Source: Bugula neritina
Lineage: Eukaryota > Bryozoa > Gymnolaemata > Cheilostomatida > Bugulidae
DNA: 60,000 nt
Reading direction: 5' to 3'
NCBI GenBank assembly: GCA_964035545.1
Contig: OZ037765.1
Span: forward strand, 34,549,504 to 34,609,503
Shown: one piece after another, positions 11,501-26,500 of the stretch
How the letters are laid out: each line of letters opens with the position of its first letter
Position numbering within the stretch: position 1 is the stretch's first letter
The notes under the pieces: model-generated
Database searches by the model: none
Told to the model about the DNA's origin: nothing
Seen by the model: only the letters and a program-made list of their open reading frames with translations
Program-made: the position numbers and the translations under genes

Positions 11501-14500
11501 ATAGAAAAGAACGCTCTTTGCAGTGAAAGTGATTACAACACACCCCCTTTCACTAGCGAGCTGGCTTCGCTCTTTTCTATACCCCGGTGGTGTTATTATG
11601 GTATATATTTACACCACTGGGTAAGCAACTCACAGTTGTGTTTCCTTGTACTTAGGAAATGCAACTCTCAGTTGCTTATCTCCCCAGATTTTTTTTTTAT
11701 GATAGCTGATGGATGTTTTTCCACTGCATCACACAAGAAATCTTTCAAATAAGATGGTGGCGCCCTAGTGCGTTGCCTACGCTCAAACTGCTCTGGGGAA
11801 TTTGCTGCTGCTGGTGACTCTTCCACCACGGGTGGTGTCACCAGTACGGGGGGGGGTCCACCAGTACGGGTGGTCCCTTCTCAGCTGCCTCTTCCTCATG
11901 AATTTGAGGAAATTCCATCTCATCCGGGACGACAGGGGTGTCGGCCCGCTCCACTGGTGGTGGGGCCAGCTGGGACCGGTCTTCCGGTGTGTCGGCCTCC
12001 TCCTCCTGGGGTGGAGGTGGCCGGGGCAAGTCGGGCGGCGCGTCGGCCGCCCTCTCCTGACCTGGCAGTATCTCCTCTATCTCTCTGTATGCCATGCCTC
12101 GCCCCCTCATAGGAGGGCGTCTAGCAGGCTCTAAGAGAGGAGGTGCTTGACCTGCTGCATCAGGGTTTGTCCAGTAAGGTTTCAGATGTGCTTCTTTCTG
12201 GACCGACACTTTTCCAGACCGATCCACTTTGTAGGTGTGATTGGGCATCACCTCAATCATGCAATAAGGACCCACGAACTTCGGCTGCAACTTAGCCACC
12301 TGTCCACGCTGCCGGCGATGACTGGTCATCCAGACCCAGTCCCCCACCTTGTACAAAGGGGGAGTCATCAGGATCACCACTCCTGACCTGCCACTGCTGC
12401 TCACGTAGCACCTCGTGAGCTGTCCTCATGCGTTTTACGAGCTCATCCACATAATCATGGACGCTGCTCTCTGGAGCCGGAACGTGGTAAGTTACGTGCT
12501 CAGGAACCCTTGTTTCTCTCCCCAGCATGAGAAAGTTAGGGGTCTTCAGTGTACTGGAGTGAGGTGTACTACGGTATGCTCGCATGATTTGCGGCAGTAC
12601 CAAGTCCCACTCTTCCTGGCTTTTACTGATAAGCAGGCTTCTCAATGAGTCCACTAGCGTTCGGTTGTTCCTCTCCACAACCCCATTCTCTTGCGGGTGA
12701 TACGGGGTCGTCCGACTCTGGTTTACCCCCCACGTTTCACAGAGATCGCTCATAAGTTGCGACTGAAACTGGGCGCCTTGATCAGAGTGTATTTGTTCCA
12801 GCAAGCCGAAATAACAGAACACCTGCTGATCCAAGGCTCTGGGCACCGTGACGGCCGACGTATCTGGAATAGCCAGTGCATCAGCCCACTGCGTGAAATG
12901 GTCAGTTAACACCAGTATCCAATTATTACCTCTCACTGTCGTGGGCATGGGTCCTACCAGATCTACAGCGACTACTTGCCACGAACGACCGGCATGGAGG
13001 CGGCGCCTCCTTGCGGTCTCAGTGGAGCGACCATGCTTGCTAGCTTGGCATATCTCACACTTCCGCACCCGGAGTCGGACATCCCGGGTCATACCGGGCC
13101 AAATCACTGGAGTTGAAGACACCTGGTCACCCGCCCAGCCCCTGCATGAGCTTGCTTATGGGTGTCCCAGATCAACTCCTGCCTCAGAGCGGACGGACAG
13201 ACTACCCTTTCTCGTTCCTGGCGATTGGTGCCCGCTGCTAGCGTTATCACTAACAGCCCATCGCCATTAAACCAGAGGGAGTCCCAGCGGTCGCAGAAAT
13301 ACTTAAACTCCGCACACCTGACCCGCTGTTCGGCCTCACTAGGCCGACGTCCCTCCTTCTTGGCCCAGACTAGATCAGCTACTACCCTTGGTAGCGTAAC
13401 TTGGAGCCGACACAGCTCCCTGACGTTCTTGAGCAGCGTGGGGTTTGCATGAAGGTTGTTAACAGCTTAACTAAGGGTTTCGGACCAAAGTTTTCCTTTA
13501 TCCCAGCTGTATATACCTGCTTTTCCCGCCTGTTCTTCAACGTCCGAGCGAGGAGGTCCGCCATCCCTACGCTCGATATGTTGGCATTGCTTACACCTAT
13601 CTGCCTGGCGGCGGCTCAGTCCGTCGGCATTACCGTGTTTCTTACCGGGTCGGTGCTCGATCCGATAAAAAAACTCTGCCAGGATTTCAAGCGAGCGCGC
13701 TACTTGGCTAAATGGTTCAGCCCGTCGACACAGCCATATCAAAGACGCATGGTCCGTTCTTAGCCTGAACGTGCGTCCGTACAGGTATAGTCTAAAGTGT
13801 TTAACCGCCTTGACTACTGCCAGGAGTTCTCTCCTGGTGGTGCAGTAGTTCTTTTCAGGCGCCAACAGGGCCTTACTATAGTAAGCTACCACCACCTTGC
13901 GACCATCTTGGACCTGAGACAGCACAGCCCCCACATTGTGGTTACTGGCATCAGTACCCAAAATGTACTCCTTCGCCGGATCAGGATACGCCAGGATGGG
14001 CGCCTCTACCAAGCGATCCTTGGGGTGGTCAAATGCCTGCGGTTCTGTCTGCGTCCACTGCCATTGCACCCTCTTTGCTGTCAGCCGGTTTAGTGGCTGT
14101 GCAACTTCTGCGAAGTTCGGTATGTACTGGCGATAGTACCCTACCAGTCCCAGGAATGCCCGCAATTCAGGGAGGTCGACAGGGACAGCTCAGTCCCTCA
14201 CAGCCCATACCTTCTCGGGGTCGGTGGGGACCCCAGCTCGACCAACTACATGGCCCAGGTATTTAACTTCTTGCTGCAACAACGTGCACTTAGAGGGCTT
14301 GAGCTTCAGACCAGCAGCTCGAAGTCTGTCAAACACCTCTCTGAGCCGACTGACATGTGTATCGAAGTCGGGGCAGATGACAATGACATAATCGAGATAG
14401 ATGAGCAAGGTCTTCCAGTGCAGCCCACTCAGGACCTGCTCCATGAGCCGCTGGAAGGTGGCCGGTGCAGACGTAAGTCCGAACGGCAGTACCTTCCATT

Positions 14501-17500
14501 TCCAGAGCCCATCCCGCGTAATAAACGCGGCCTTGTCCTGTGCATCAGGACTCAGGGGCACCTGCCAATACCCGCTTAACAAGTCCAACGTGCTGAAGAA
14601 CTTGCTACCAGCTAAAGCATCTAGCGACTCATCAATCCTAGGAAGAGGGTAACCATCCTGGATGGTCACGCTGTTCAGTTTGCGATAATCCACGCAAAAC
14701 CGCCAGCTCCTATCCTTTTTCCGAACCAGAACAACTGGCAACCTCCAAGCACCATCGGCTGGCTCAATCAGATCCCGGCTCAGAAGGTCTTGCACCTGTC
14801 TGCTCACTTCCTTTTCCTTCTCAGGACGTAACCGGCGAGTCGACTGCCTGGTAGGCACCGTCCCAGCCGCCAGGGGTATCTCATGACAGACAGCCTTAGC
14901 CAGGCCCATGTCGTGATCGCCACAACTGAACAAATCCTTGTACTCAGAGAGGAGCTGCACCTCTACTAGGCATTCCCGCTTGCTCTCACAGCCATCACAA
15001 GCATCCCCATACAATTCCACCAAGTGTTCAGGCACCGGCCCCCTGCCGTCCCTAATGGATACCCGTCGAGCCTCGTCCGCTGTTTCTAGGGCCGGACCAA
15101 CATCCTCTTTCTGTATGGAGTGGAATTTTCCCACTAGCGACTCAGCCGGCAATTCTACTGACTCCGTGAAAGGGTTTATGCACTGTACCAGGAACTCCCC
15201 CCGCTCATCCAGCCTATTCAGACTGTTAGCGAGCTGGACGCCCCCCAGTGCTTCCTCCACCACTCCTAAATCGGAGATTTCCCTACTGTTCACTTTGCAG
15301 CGTACTGTAGCCCGAAAGCGCCCAGGTACAGTACAACTCTGTACCACCTGCACTCCCCCCACCAAGGGTTGGCCAAATCGGTCGACACAGGCCAGCTCAC
15401 GTCCGGCCATCACCACCGCCGACTTGCTAAAGTCGATGTAGCACCTGTGTCACTTCAGAAATGGCATGCCCAAGATGGCGTCCTCCTTGAGTTGACTGAC
15501 GATAAAGGTCTCGCTGATCGTCTGATCACGGACTCGACCAGTCAACTCTATCACGCCATAAAAAGGAATACATGACCCGTCCGCCAACGTGCCATGCTCC
15601 CCATCATATGGCTTCAGGCTAGCCTGGTCCCCAGCATTGAGTGTGTCAAACAGACGCCGGCTCAGAAGGTTTGTGGTACACCCAGTATCCAATAGGAATG
15701 TGGCAGCTTTTCCGGGGAGGAAATAGCTGCTTCCATATGGCTGGGCGCTCATTGAGCAATTTGTCTGTGGAGGTGACACCTCGGGTGCATGGGCTTGGGA
15801 ATGCACCTGCGCTTTCCGGTTGCGAGGGGGTCGTCGACGTTGCGTGGGCAAGCGGGTTACATCTCGGTCTTTCTCACACACGGGCGGCCGAGTGAATGCT
15901 CGGTCCTGCGCTCGTGTGGGCAACCGAGGGTAATCCTTGTCTTGCTCCCACTCGTCGTACACTCCATCATCAGGCAAACCTTCAAAGTGGTTTTTGAGTG
16001 CTCAAGCCGGAGGTTTTGGCAGGCCTTGGAGCCTACTAACTCTCCTTGGGGCTTGCCACTTCAGTGAAGGCGGCCTCCTCACCCGATTGGGTTTGGGCCT
16101 TGGCCTTCGCCTCGGAGGGTTAAACCGAGGCCCACAGTTGGCGGAGTCTACCGTGGGCCGCTCCTTTAACTGCCTCCCTCTACCGTGGGGGCAGCTTTGC
16201 ATGAAGTGCCCACCACTACCACAACCCCAACATACGGGGCCGCCTCCTGTCGACAGCTGCCGACAACCTGGAGGGTTGCTCGACTGTCGTTTGTTGGCGT
16301 AGTTGCCTGATCTCAGCCAACAGCTCTTGAATCAAGCTTGTGGTTAAGCTAGTCGGCTGCCGCCGTGGCGACATGTACAGCTGTCTTGGCCGACCTCGTC
16401 GACGTCGACGCGTCGTCGTTGTCGGCCTCGACTTGCTGCAATGTTGCCCCAGGCCGGCACGTACTGTTGGCTTGGAAATAAGCATTCCCAAGCCTGAGAG
16501 CTCGCTCCATAGTCTCAACCTCAGCCACCAGCAGTTGTTGCTTCAGCCCTAGGTTGTTATTAGACTGGAGGAAAGCATTTAGCGCCAGACTCTGCCAACC
16601 ATTCGCAGGCAAATTGCCATAGGCGATTTGTGCTAGCCGCTCAACTACGGTGGCGTGCTCTCTCAAGGTAGTCTTAGGATTTCTCCTAAGTCCTTCGAGC
16701 TGCACCCGAGCATCCCGAGCAGTAAGCCCAAATCGAGCTCTTAACGCCTCAAAGATCTCGCCGATGTCCGGGCCAATCCCATAGGGTTTGGCCGGCCCGT
16801 CAGACACAACCGTAGCTGAATCAGAGTAACCCTGGCAGGCCATTGACAGATGGCCGCCACATCACTGAACTCAGTGATAAATTGCTCCACATCTTCTTCT
16901 CCAGAGAAGATGGGAGCGTGCAAGTGGTACCTGTCCATAGGCAGCGCTGGGCCGCCTATGCCGTCCTCCTCCATAGCTACTGGTTGTTGACGAGGTAGAT
17001 CCTTTTCGTCAGCCATCTTTCACTCCCTGGCTAGGAGCATTTACAATAATTAAATCCCACCGCTGCCACCACTGTTGTGAAATTATGCTTCACTGCAATC
17101 AATGGGTCTATTGAATGAAACCCACTTCGCCAGGTTTACTAATTGCTAAGAGTTTATTTGCTTCAAATTACACGCAAAAAAGAATAACACCAACTAATAC
17201 AAAACGATTACATAATTGAGAGCTCGCTACACACAACTGTACAGTAACAAGTCCAAGTCCTCTCTGCCGACTACGCTGCCTAACTGGCTTCCACTACAGT
17301 TAGCAGCTACGCCTACTAATTAGCCTGTCAGCCCTCCTTGATTGGCCAAGATGACCAGGCCATCCTAGCAGCCTGACACCAGCTGCTTCACTCAACTGTC
17401 AGCGAGAAGTGTCTATTCCATACAAATACAAAATACTAATAATCTACTAATAATACAATTATTAATACAATTAACACACTATGAAAAACCCTTACAATAT

Positions 17501-20500
17501 CACAGCTAGTTACAGCCTGGGGAGAATCAACTACAGGAAAGGATAAGAAATTGATACAGTAACCTGTTTACTCAGGTCAAACAGAGGATCATCTTCATGG
17601 GCTACAACAAATCCCATGTCTTTCAACAAAGTTTTGATGTTAACATAGTCGATGTATGAACCATCTCGGGTTGCCTTAGTCAGTTCACTGCCATCATCTC
17701 TAAAGAATCTCTCATTGTTTATGATCATGACACGACCTCTAACAGGGTCAGTCATCGCATAAACCTGTAAACCAATCAATTTTATCTCACTAAAAGTAGA
17801 CAACTGAAAATGGATGAATGAAATCAAATATGAAATGTAATAGAAACTAAATGGAGAGCCATAAAAGCAAAAAATATTAATAAATGATTTAAAAGAAATA
17901 AAAAAACTTGTTTTACCTTTCGGTGGTTGTCAAACAGGTGTTTCACTGGTTCATTGTTGGTAGGTTTCAGCTGCATACCCTCAACCTGACATATAAAAGG
18001 TTCAAGGTCATCTTTAGTAAAATCAGCATATCCTTCCTCTTCAACATCAGAGCATTCACTGATGTTGTCGTTTTCAACAAGGACTGAGGTAGTTTGAGTT
18101 AACAAATTCTTTTCTCCACCCATCTCTAAAATAAAACAAAAGGTGATATATTCAGTGCTAAGTAACAGATACTAAGTATCATAATAACTATAAACAATGA
18201 ACAGAATCAATACTTGAGTGTTTTTCTGTCAATAATTATACAAATGAATTGGAACAATTGAAGGTGTGTGAGCTTCGGCAGAGAGCCCACAGTTGGTTTA
18301 AGGTCATACTTTTCATTTTCTGGCTCTTTGCCAGGTGCTTTATGTTCTATATGAACAATGTTCCACTGATAGCTCGAACAGGTTGAATGTCACAGGAACA
18401 AAAAAAATATGAAAAGATAAAGAAACTTATGTTCTCCAATATACTTTTTTATTTTTTTCAAAAGCCAATTCATGTTTAAGTTATAGCTTGTTGAAAAACA
18501 TAGTCCCCCTTCCACATTCTTTTCAATTTATACGCTCCTGACTTGTTATTGTGTCTCAATATGCCTTGTATTTGAGTGCTTGTTAGTCTCGCTTCACTAA
18601 CTTTGCCTATACTTCACAAGTGCCAGTGCTGCTGGCTCAAAAGCTAAATGTTATAAACTGTCAGCTAAAACCCAATCTTGTATTCCTAGGTTGGTTGGCC
18701 TAAATAAAACAATAGTCAAATCATGATTTCATGTTTTAAAAATTTACTCTATTCTAACCTGCTGCCTAGCTAGTTCTATTTTTGATGTATAATTACAAAA
18801 TTTGTGATACATTTTTTTGGCAACCATGTGATTTATAAAATGCAGTAATGGTACTTATAATATTATATTATTATCATTATAATATATTATATAGTATTAT
18901 GTGTGTTTTTATTATACTGCATAATATCTATTTTATTATTGTTGTTGTGCAAACAAGTGCAATTAACCTAGTTTTCAAAATGTACCTCTAAATTATCAGA
19001 ATATCAGTTTAGATATTTTCATGCTTTGTAAGGTAAACCTAAAAAAAGAGGCTGTATTCCCAAAGTAAAGGGTGTTGAACTATGAACTATATTAGATTAG
19101 CCACTCTGCTACCAAGTGCATTAGTATAATATTATATGAATAGCTCTAATGCTTTGTCTCCGGTGGCTGGCTGCGATATGATAACTTGGCCAACTTCCAA
19201 GAGTTTAAAATTGGCGCAATTATTCAAGAGGTTACATACTGCACAGAGCTAGCAGTGATAGTAACCTTGCTATTGGCAGTACTTATTACAACTGCCAGCA
19301 TATAAGCTGCATTGTAGAATGCCGTTGGGGTAGGCTAGTAAAACCAAATTCTGCTCTCTAATATACCTTAGACACAATGCAGCAACATAATTGTTCATTT
19401 CAAATTACATTGCCACCCTTACATGAGCTGTGGGCTTCATAAAGATTCATATGATTAGAGATTTATGCTATAGGCTAGCTATGATGAAAATAACACACCA
19501 TTGTCAAAGTTAACTTCAAGTATGTTGTTTTCCAGAAACTCAGTAATGTCCATTTATCTCTCGCATACAAATACTTATGTAATAGCATACAGTTTAAGTT
19601 TTATTTTAGAGCACATCTGCAAACTCTACAATAAGAGCTTGCTTTACCAGTCTATTTCAGACCTGTTTTTGTAGCTAGTAATACGCAAGCTACTTATTTT
19701 TAAACTTTTGGGTTATTTGTTCAAAACCATTAGCTTTGCTAGTAACCCGAGACTATTGCAACAGTTGACTGCTATCAACATGAATTGACAGCCTAATAAT
19801 TATAACCCATTTGCGCGCGAAATATTTATGTAATGATAGTCACTCATATAGTGCGCGTCTTTTTAACGATGACTGCGTGGTCCAGAGGTTAGAGGCGTCA
19901 GCGACGAGTTGGTTGGTCAAGGTTCAACCCTGGTTGTTGCAATTTTTTTTGTCAACTTATGCAAATCCTACGCATGTATAATAAATATGGCTATAATTGT
20001 AAAGTTTTTTTTTTAACTTTTGTTCAACAGTAAGACAACATACATGCATAATAATTAGATACTGAACACTGGACTAAACCTTAAATTGATCTTATAGAAT
20101 ACAATGTACTTAAAATAATCATATGTGAATTAGAGAAACTGAAAGTATACACCTGCTGCGCTATAGACAGACCTTTACTGACAAGACTGCAAAGTGAAGT
20201 GATTTAGCTGAAATTAACTCTGCCAAACAAACAAAGAATTATGTTGTGCTGAGGCATTTTCAATATATTATTGTAACATAGTGAGATGATTCAGCTAAGT
20301 GCTAATGTAAAACAGGGAACATTATGTTGGCAGAAATCCAATAGATTGCCAATTTGTGCGAGAGGGTACTATATGTTATTGTGATAGCGCAGAGCGGCAA
20401 ACGTACTAGGAATGTTATAATTAGTCACAGGAGCGTAGCTAGAACCACCATATGATGAATTTAGAAAATTGCAGTGAAACTTGCAAAATGGTGTATGTTT

Positions 20501-23500
20501 TTACCAAATTGTGAAGAGCATAGACAGAATTTCAAAAAACAAAGAAAGTATATTAGAGAAAACATATCAAGGAATGTCAAGTTTAACTTTTAGACTTTAT
20601 AAAATGAATCCCCTGTGCTACAGCAGTGGAACATGGAGGGTGTAAAATTTTACTTATTATGCAACAACTTTCTCAGAAAATTTTTTATTGAAAAATTAAA
20701 AAAGTATATGAAAGAGGAATGCAAGAGCTATCTTTTCATGTAAAATTTGTTAATGTGAGACAAAAACTGTTCGAGCTATCCCCTGGAAACCGTTTATATA
20801 TAACATAAAGCAGTGCCTGAATCTGGAAAGTAATGACCTTAAACTAACTGTGCCTATCTAATTTGGTGTCATGGGTTCTTGTCTATTGCTGTTTACATAT
20901 GACTGAGCTCACGCAAAGGATGTTATTTGTAACAGTAACAGTTTATAATAAAAACCTGATCGTACCAGGGGCAGTTGAAGCAGTCTCTTCTCTTGCAGAT
21001 CTCAGTTTGTTGACACATTCTTTTATGTTATCAGCTTGTTCTGGAGAGAGGGGACTGCCTGGAGAACAAAACATTGCCAGTTACCACAAAAATTCTTATA
21101 ATAATAAAAGTTGATAAAAAAACAACAGAGAAACCGACTATTTCGCATGAAGTAAAATTACACGTACATGGATACAGAAGAGCACTGAGTATCTCCTCAT
21201 CACCACACAGGGTTGTTGAAGATCCACTGCACAGTCTGGGACTTGTTGGTGTGGAATGTTTCAAGGAACGAAGACACCATGGAGGATTCAGTACTTTCTT
21301 AGGACAAGGAAGTCCTAGCAGAAGGCAGTGAGCACAGTAGCATGTAGTGACTGGTCTACTTGCTGGCCAAGTTTGTAGAACAGGTCTAATGATGTTGTTG
21401 TTGGTGGTGATGAGTGTCTCCCACATTCTGCTGATGTTGGCAGCATTAGATGACACGTAGAGTAACACCTTTCTAGATGTATAATCGTGTACCAGCTGTG
21501 TGTAGATTCCATTTTGATAAACACTGGCTCCATTTCTTCTCACTTTAATCACAGCAAACTCATCAGGAAACGACTCCAGCAAACCAACACTCATCTGCTG
21601 ATAGACATAGTGTGGCAAGGCTAGACCATTGAATTTAGTTTCAACTCGAAGGAGCATGTTTTTTGGCGAGGAGTAAGAGGTATTAAAAAGGTCATTAGCA
21701 AACTGGGGAACAATAAAGCAGGGCTCCTTGGAATCACTAGGTAAAGGACCATATAACAAACGGAATGTTTGAAGCAAGCACACAGCAACTTCTACGTTTT
21801 CCAGACTGGTAAATGATGTTTCCTGTTTAACCAGATGAGTGAGAAGGCATTGCATCATCAAACCAGTCTCAGCGAAATGATTAACAAATTTCTCAAAGTC
21901 TTCTTTTTCAACAGGCATCCTATCCTCTGAAAAGTATGGCTGGAACTTGTCAACTCTACTCTGCCATATGTTAGCATCATGATGATACAAAACACAGAGA
22001 AGTTTGGTAACTTCTGAAATCTTGTGGAATATGTATGGCCGGAGAGAGCTGATATCTTTATACCACAAGACTTTGCCACAGTCATGCATGTATGTGAGGA
22101 TTATGTCTAGCTGACTCGGCTCAATGTGTTGATGTTGTGTTTGTACGTAGTTCAGTATCTCATCAAAAGTGCTGTACACAGAGGGAATAGACAGAACTTT
22201 TTCATTTACTTCCTCCCAGACCAGAGGTAAAGGTTTCACAAAATGGTGACTGCTTTGGAGAAGAGACTCCTTGATCAGGTCAAACACTTCATACTTATCA
22301 TCTTTCCCCACTTCATAAATGTCCTCATCAAAAAAGACTCCTTCAGTTGATTCAATGAAATGTTTGATTTGAGCAAATTCTCCACCCAATGCTTTCTCTT
22401 CTCTAATCATTGCTTCACACAGTTGATTGGAAGTTTCTAGAAAGTTTTTCCGAAGCTCCTGAAACTCCACATTTTGAAACTTATCTTTATGTGTGAAAAT
22501 AAGTTTTGGAGCACCCAGAGTTGGGTTAGCCAGATAGAGGTGAGACATGTAATCAAAGGCTAATCTTCTAACAGCTTCTCTGTGTGTTGATTCTCTTGAA
22601 ATCTCCTCATACTGCTCTATGTTGACTACTATGACTGGAATACAGTTCTGTCTCAGTGTCAGTTGATAGGTGATATGGTAGACCTCCTGGCCTCCCATAT
22701 CAATGAGACGGAGTACTGTACCATCCACCTCCACCTCTTCAACATTAAACACCTTTGTTGCCTCATCTCTCACAGCATCTGGCCCTCTGTCGGTCAGAAC
22801 TCTCTTTCTGTCAGCATTCTGTAATGTTCTGATTAGACTGGTTTTCCCAACCATGGTATTGCCCAGTACAGCTATAGTAGCAAATGGTAGACTTCTACCA
22901 GCACCTTTAGCCAAATCTGTGTAGTATTGTCTCACAGCATCTACTCCTCTCTCACATATTTCTAGTGGAGGAGATGTGAGAGCATTACAATATCTAACAT
23001 TCAGCATACGAAGTTGAGTTAGCTGTAGTATCTCAGGATCTAAAGATGTCAGGGAGTTATTAAAAGATATAGCCAGTATCTGCAGACTACTCAGTGTGTA
23101 CACAGGAGATGGTAAACTGGTGAAATTATTCCTGTATATGATCAGTTTCTTTAACTTCTGTAGACTCTGCATGCTGAGAGAAATACAAATACTGCTTTGT
23201 AAAAAAATTAATATAATTCCATATTATACTCTATAATATATATCATTATAATGACTATCTAGGATTCTGCAATTAAATTTATATTTATAGCTTTTCATAT
23301 AGATTTTAAACTGGTAGGAGTTATTTCCCTGGTGTTTGATACAAATTGGAGCAGGTAAATGATACAATATATCACCCAGTAACTGTAGATTGACTATCAT
23401 TGTAATATATCTCAGTATAACATTATAATATATCTCAGTATAATATTGTAGTGCATTTCACAATTCACTATATTATGTGGGTCTACTTATACAAAGCTAC

Positions 23501-26500
23501 TTCATCAGGTTGATCACGTTATATAGAATTTATTATTTACAAAAAATACAATAAATTAAACTACTAAACTAATTACACGATTACATAATATTGAGCACTT
23601 TATACACAACTACTCTATGCCAAGTCCCAAGCTGCTCTGCTCGGCTAGCTGCTTAGCGTGCTTCCACTACGCGTAGCTAGCTCCACCTGGTCCTAATTAG
23701 TAGTCACTCCTGATTGGCTAGCATTAGTAGTGCCACTGTCGACTATAAGATGCTGTCGGATAGCAGTCGACGTATTGTTGTGACTTACACAATCTAAATG
23801 CGTGGTCCCTAGCTTGTAATTATACGCTAATTATTCGCAGCAGTAGAGGGTTTACAGTGGGATTAGAATATATTTATTTACAGTTACATAATAATAAAAA
23901 GATACATATAAAACGATTCCACTATTTAATTACATCCTTTCTAGTCTATTGCGCTCTCTACTATATACAACATCCTTCAAATTATGCATCGCTGGGGGTT
24001 GTCACCTGACACATCTCTAATTGGTTGGGGGACACGTGGAGGCGCGTATTGCGTGTTCCACTACACCGCCCCCTCCCCCAGCAGGAAGCCTACCTTCCTG
24101 ATAACACAGATAAAAAAATAAAAAAATATAATAGTAGAGAAAATAAAAAAAAGGAAGAGAGATGCGTGGTACGTGTATAAAAAAAACACAATTACAAAAA
24201 AAAACATAAAACCGTATGAACATGGCACCGCATTAATAATAGTGAGAGGCACTTATAGGCCGACGGCCCATACGACTAAAAAATACTCTTATGGACTAGC
24301 TACCAAATTGTCATAGTGGGAGATTTATTTATGGCACCGGGTACGAGATAGAGGCTGTAAGTGAGGCATCACCTGCGGTAGAGTAAGGAATGGGGGAGTA
24401 GGACGAGTAGAGAAAGGGGGTTTAGATACTCCGTCTTATGCGTTCTTCTTCAGTTGGGCTACAGAGTCGCGGAGAGCCCGGAGTTTGGAGGCGGCGGCAG
24501 ATATCCTAGGCGCCAACCTTTGCACTTCTCTCTCTAGTTCACGTATCCGTTCTTCTGTTTCCCTTAGGTTCCGGGCGGGGGCAGAGTGACGGTTGGGAGA
24601 TGAAGATAGTCAACGTCATTTACAGGAGGATCTTGGAGAAACGGGAGGAGAGGGACGCCATCGTTGGGGCACTTTGATGCGTTGCAGCACGACTCTGGGT
24701 ATGGAGTTGGGACGGGGCACTGTGTGAGCGGGGGGAGTGATGAACGAGGCGTGGGTGGTTTCTTAAACCCCGGGGGCTTGAGGCAGGGTCCTTGTGTAAT
24801 GACACGGGGTGCGAGGAACTCTTGACGCAGCCGTTCATAGCGAGCCAGGTCTGAGATAAATGGCCTGAAGAGATCGAGGAAATGAGAGAAAGAGGGTTTG
24901 TCGACTTCGTAGAGATGTCCAACATGACATCTCACGGTCCGCTGATGACGGAGGATGTAGTCCCTGTGGTAACTATATTCACCACAGGGACAGAAGGTGG
25001 TGACATAACGTTGGGGGACGTAGACCCTGAGTCTGCGAGGGGTGGTGAAATGAAGCTGACACAGACGGCAGGTGGTGCATTGGTCATCGCCTTTATATTC
25101 TCGAATAAGTGCTTCAGTGTCCTTGGTAATCCAGCATGACTGGGTTAAAAGTATTTCCGGCAGCGTGACGGGGGTCGGTTCCTCATCCCATGCCATCTCC
25201 AACGGCGGCATGTCACGAGGGAGAGGAGAGTGAGTGGTATCTAAAAGAGCAGAATTATTGTTAGATCGAGTCTGATCTTTACAGCATAATTCTGATGACA
25301 ACCGACTGTTCCTAGTCTGGGAGTCATGCATCTTTTCATACGGCACTCGAAAGACTGTGTCGTGGCATGTAGACTGACTGAAAGACATAGTGTCAAGCTC
25401 CAGATCTAGTAGATCGTCGGCCATTGTTATGTTCTCGTCGCCTTTCACGTATGACTCAGTCCCCAGTAGTTGTGATTCAATCAGTGCGATTAAATCAGAA
25501 CTAACTGATGTTAGACCTATCTCCATGGATGGGAATGTTAGGTCAGAGCAAGCTTACCTGGGAACCCGGTATTTGAAATCATACTCAGCGTTCAAGCTTG
25601 GATGTTAGTGAATTGGATTTGGATACGTCTGCCCTTGGTGATGTCAGCGTAGGAAAAGACCGGACAGCGTGTTTGTTGCGCACGGCTGGAACTATTTGCC
25701 CCGGGCGTAGTAGTTTTGTCCACTACTCCGCCTTCGCAAAAGTTAGTATTCCCGTGGTGTACACAACTCCCACGTTTTGCTGCCAGTCTTTGCGTACGGT
25801 GCCCAGCTAGATTTTCATAACTGCCGCTTGTAACGCGGTCACATAGAAAGTCTTTTAAGTAAGCTGGGGGTTTTCTAGTACGTTGTCCCCGTTCCAGGGG
25901 AGGTGACGTACTAGCTGGGGAAGATGGTGTAGTTGTTGGTCGGGGCGGCGTACTCACTGGTGGGCTATTTTGCTCCGCCGGTGGTGTTTCTGGCCCGTCG
26001 TTAGTGATGGTATTTTATTCCCCGACATTGCCTCCGGATGTAGCCCCTCCCGCGGGGAGGTTTTGCACTTCCGGACGCGGATGCGGACCCGGAAGTGGTG
26101 GTGGTAGGCTCGGTATTGGGGGCGATGGGCGCACTTCTGTCGATGGAAGTGGCCTTTCCTGCCTTACTGAGTCCTCCTCTCGCGGCACAACCACTTCGTA
26201 TTCTGGCCCATGCCGCCGCCCGCGCCTTGCTGTCTGCCTTCTGGGCTCCAACAACAGGGGGGGGGGGTTCTCCTGCCGCTCCTGGGCTAGCCCAATACGG
26301 TTTCAAGCGGGCTTCATTCTGGACAGAGACCTGTCCAGAATGCTCCAACTTGTACGTATGATTTGGCATCGCCTCAACTACTACGTAGGGTTCCACGAAC
26401 TTAGGCTGGAGCTTAGCCGCTTGTCCTCGACGCCTACAGTAGTTGACCATCCATACCCAGTCTCCAATTTGATAGAGGGGTGGTTCCTGAGAGACCTTTT

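Larger units (their letters stand above)
9840..17496 (-). mobile_element. Ty3/gypsy LTR retrotransposon I, in intron 10, degenerate
   Basis: Two LTRs of 423 and 424 bp (9840..10262, 17073..17496) with TG/CA ends enclose gag and pol on the minus strand. A 4-bp target duplication ATAT lies at 9836..9839 and 17497..17500. There is a tRNA-Leu-type primer site next to the 5' LTR and a purine tract GGAAGGGAGAG next to the 3' LTR. The LTRs differ at roughly twenty positions, so it is older than elements III and IV. Gene order PR-RT-RNaseH-IN makes it Ty3/gypsy (Metaviridae). It lies in the sense direction of the host gene. Confidence 0.95.

Noticed and set aside
11768-16552. Many plus-strand open frames, some over 100 codons, across element I and likewise in II-IV
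   Set aside because: They are antisense shadows of GC-richer gag and pol frames. None shows domain motifs.
21074-21331. Plus-strand ORF over the end of the Roc-COR exon
   Set aside because: It is antisense to a strongly supported exon and has no recognisable motif.
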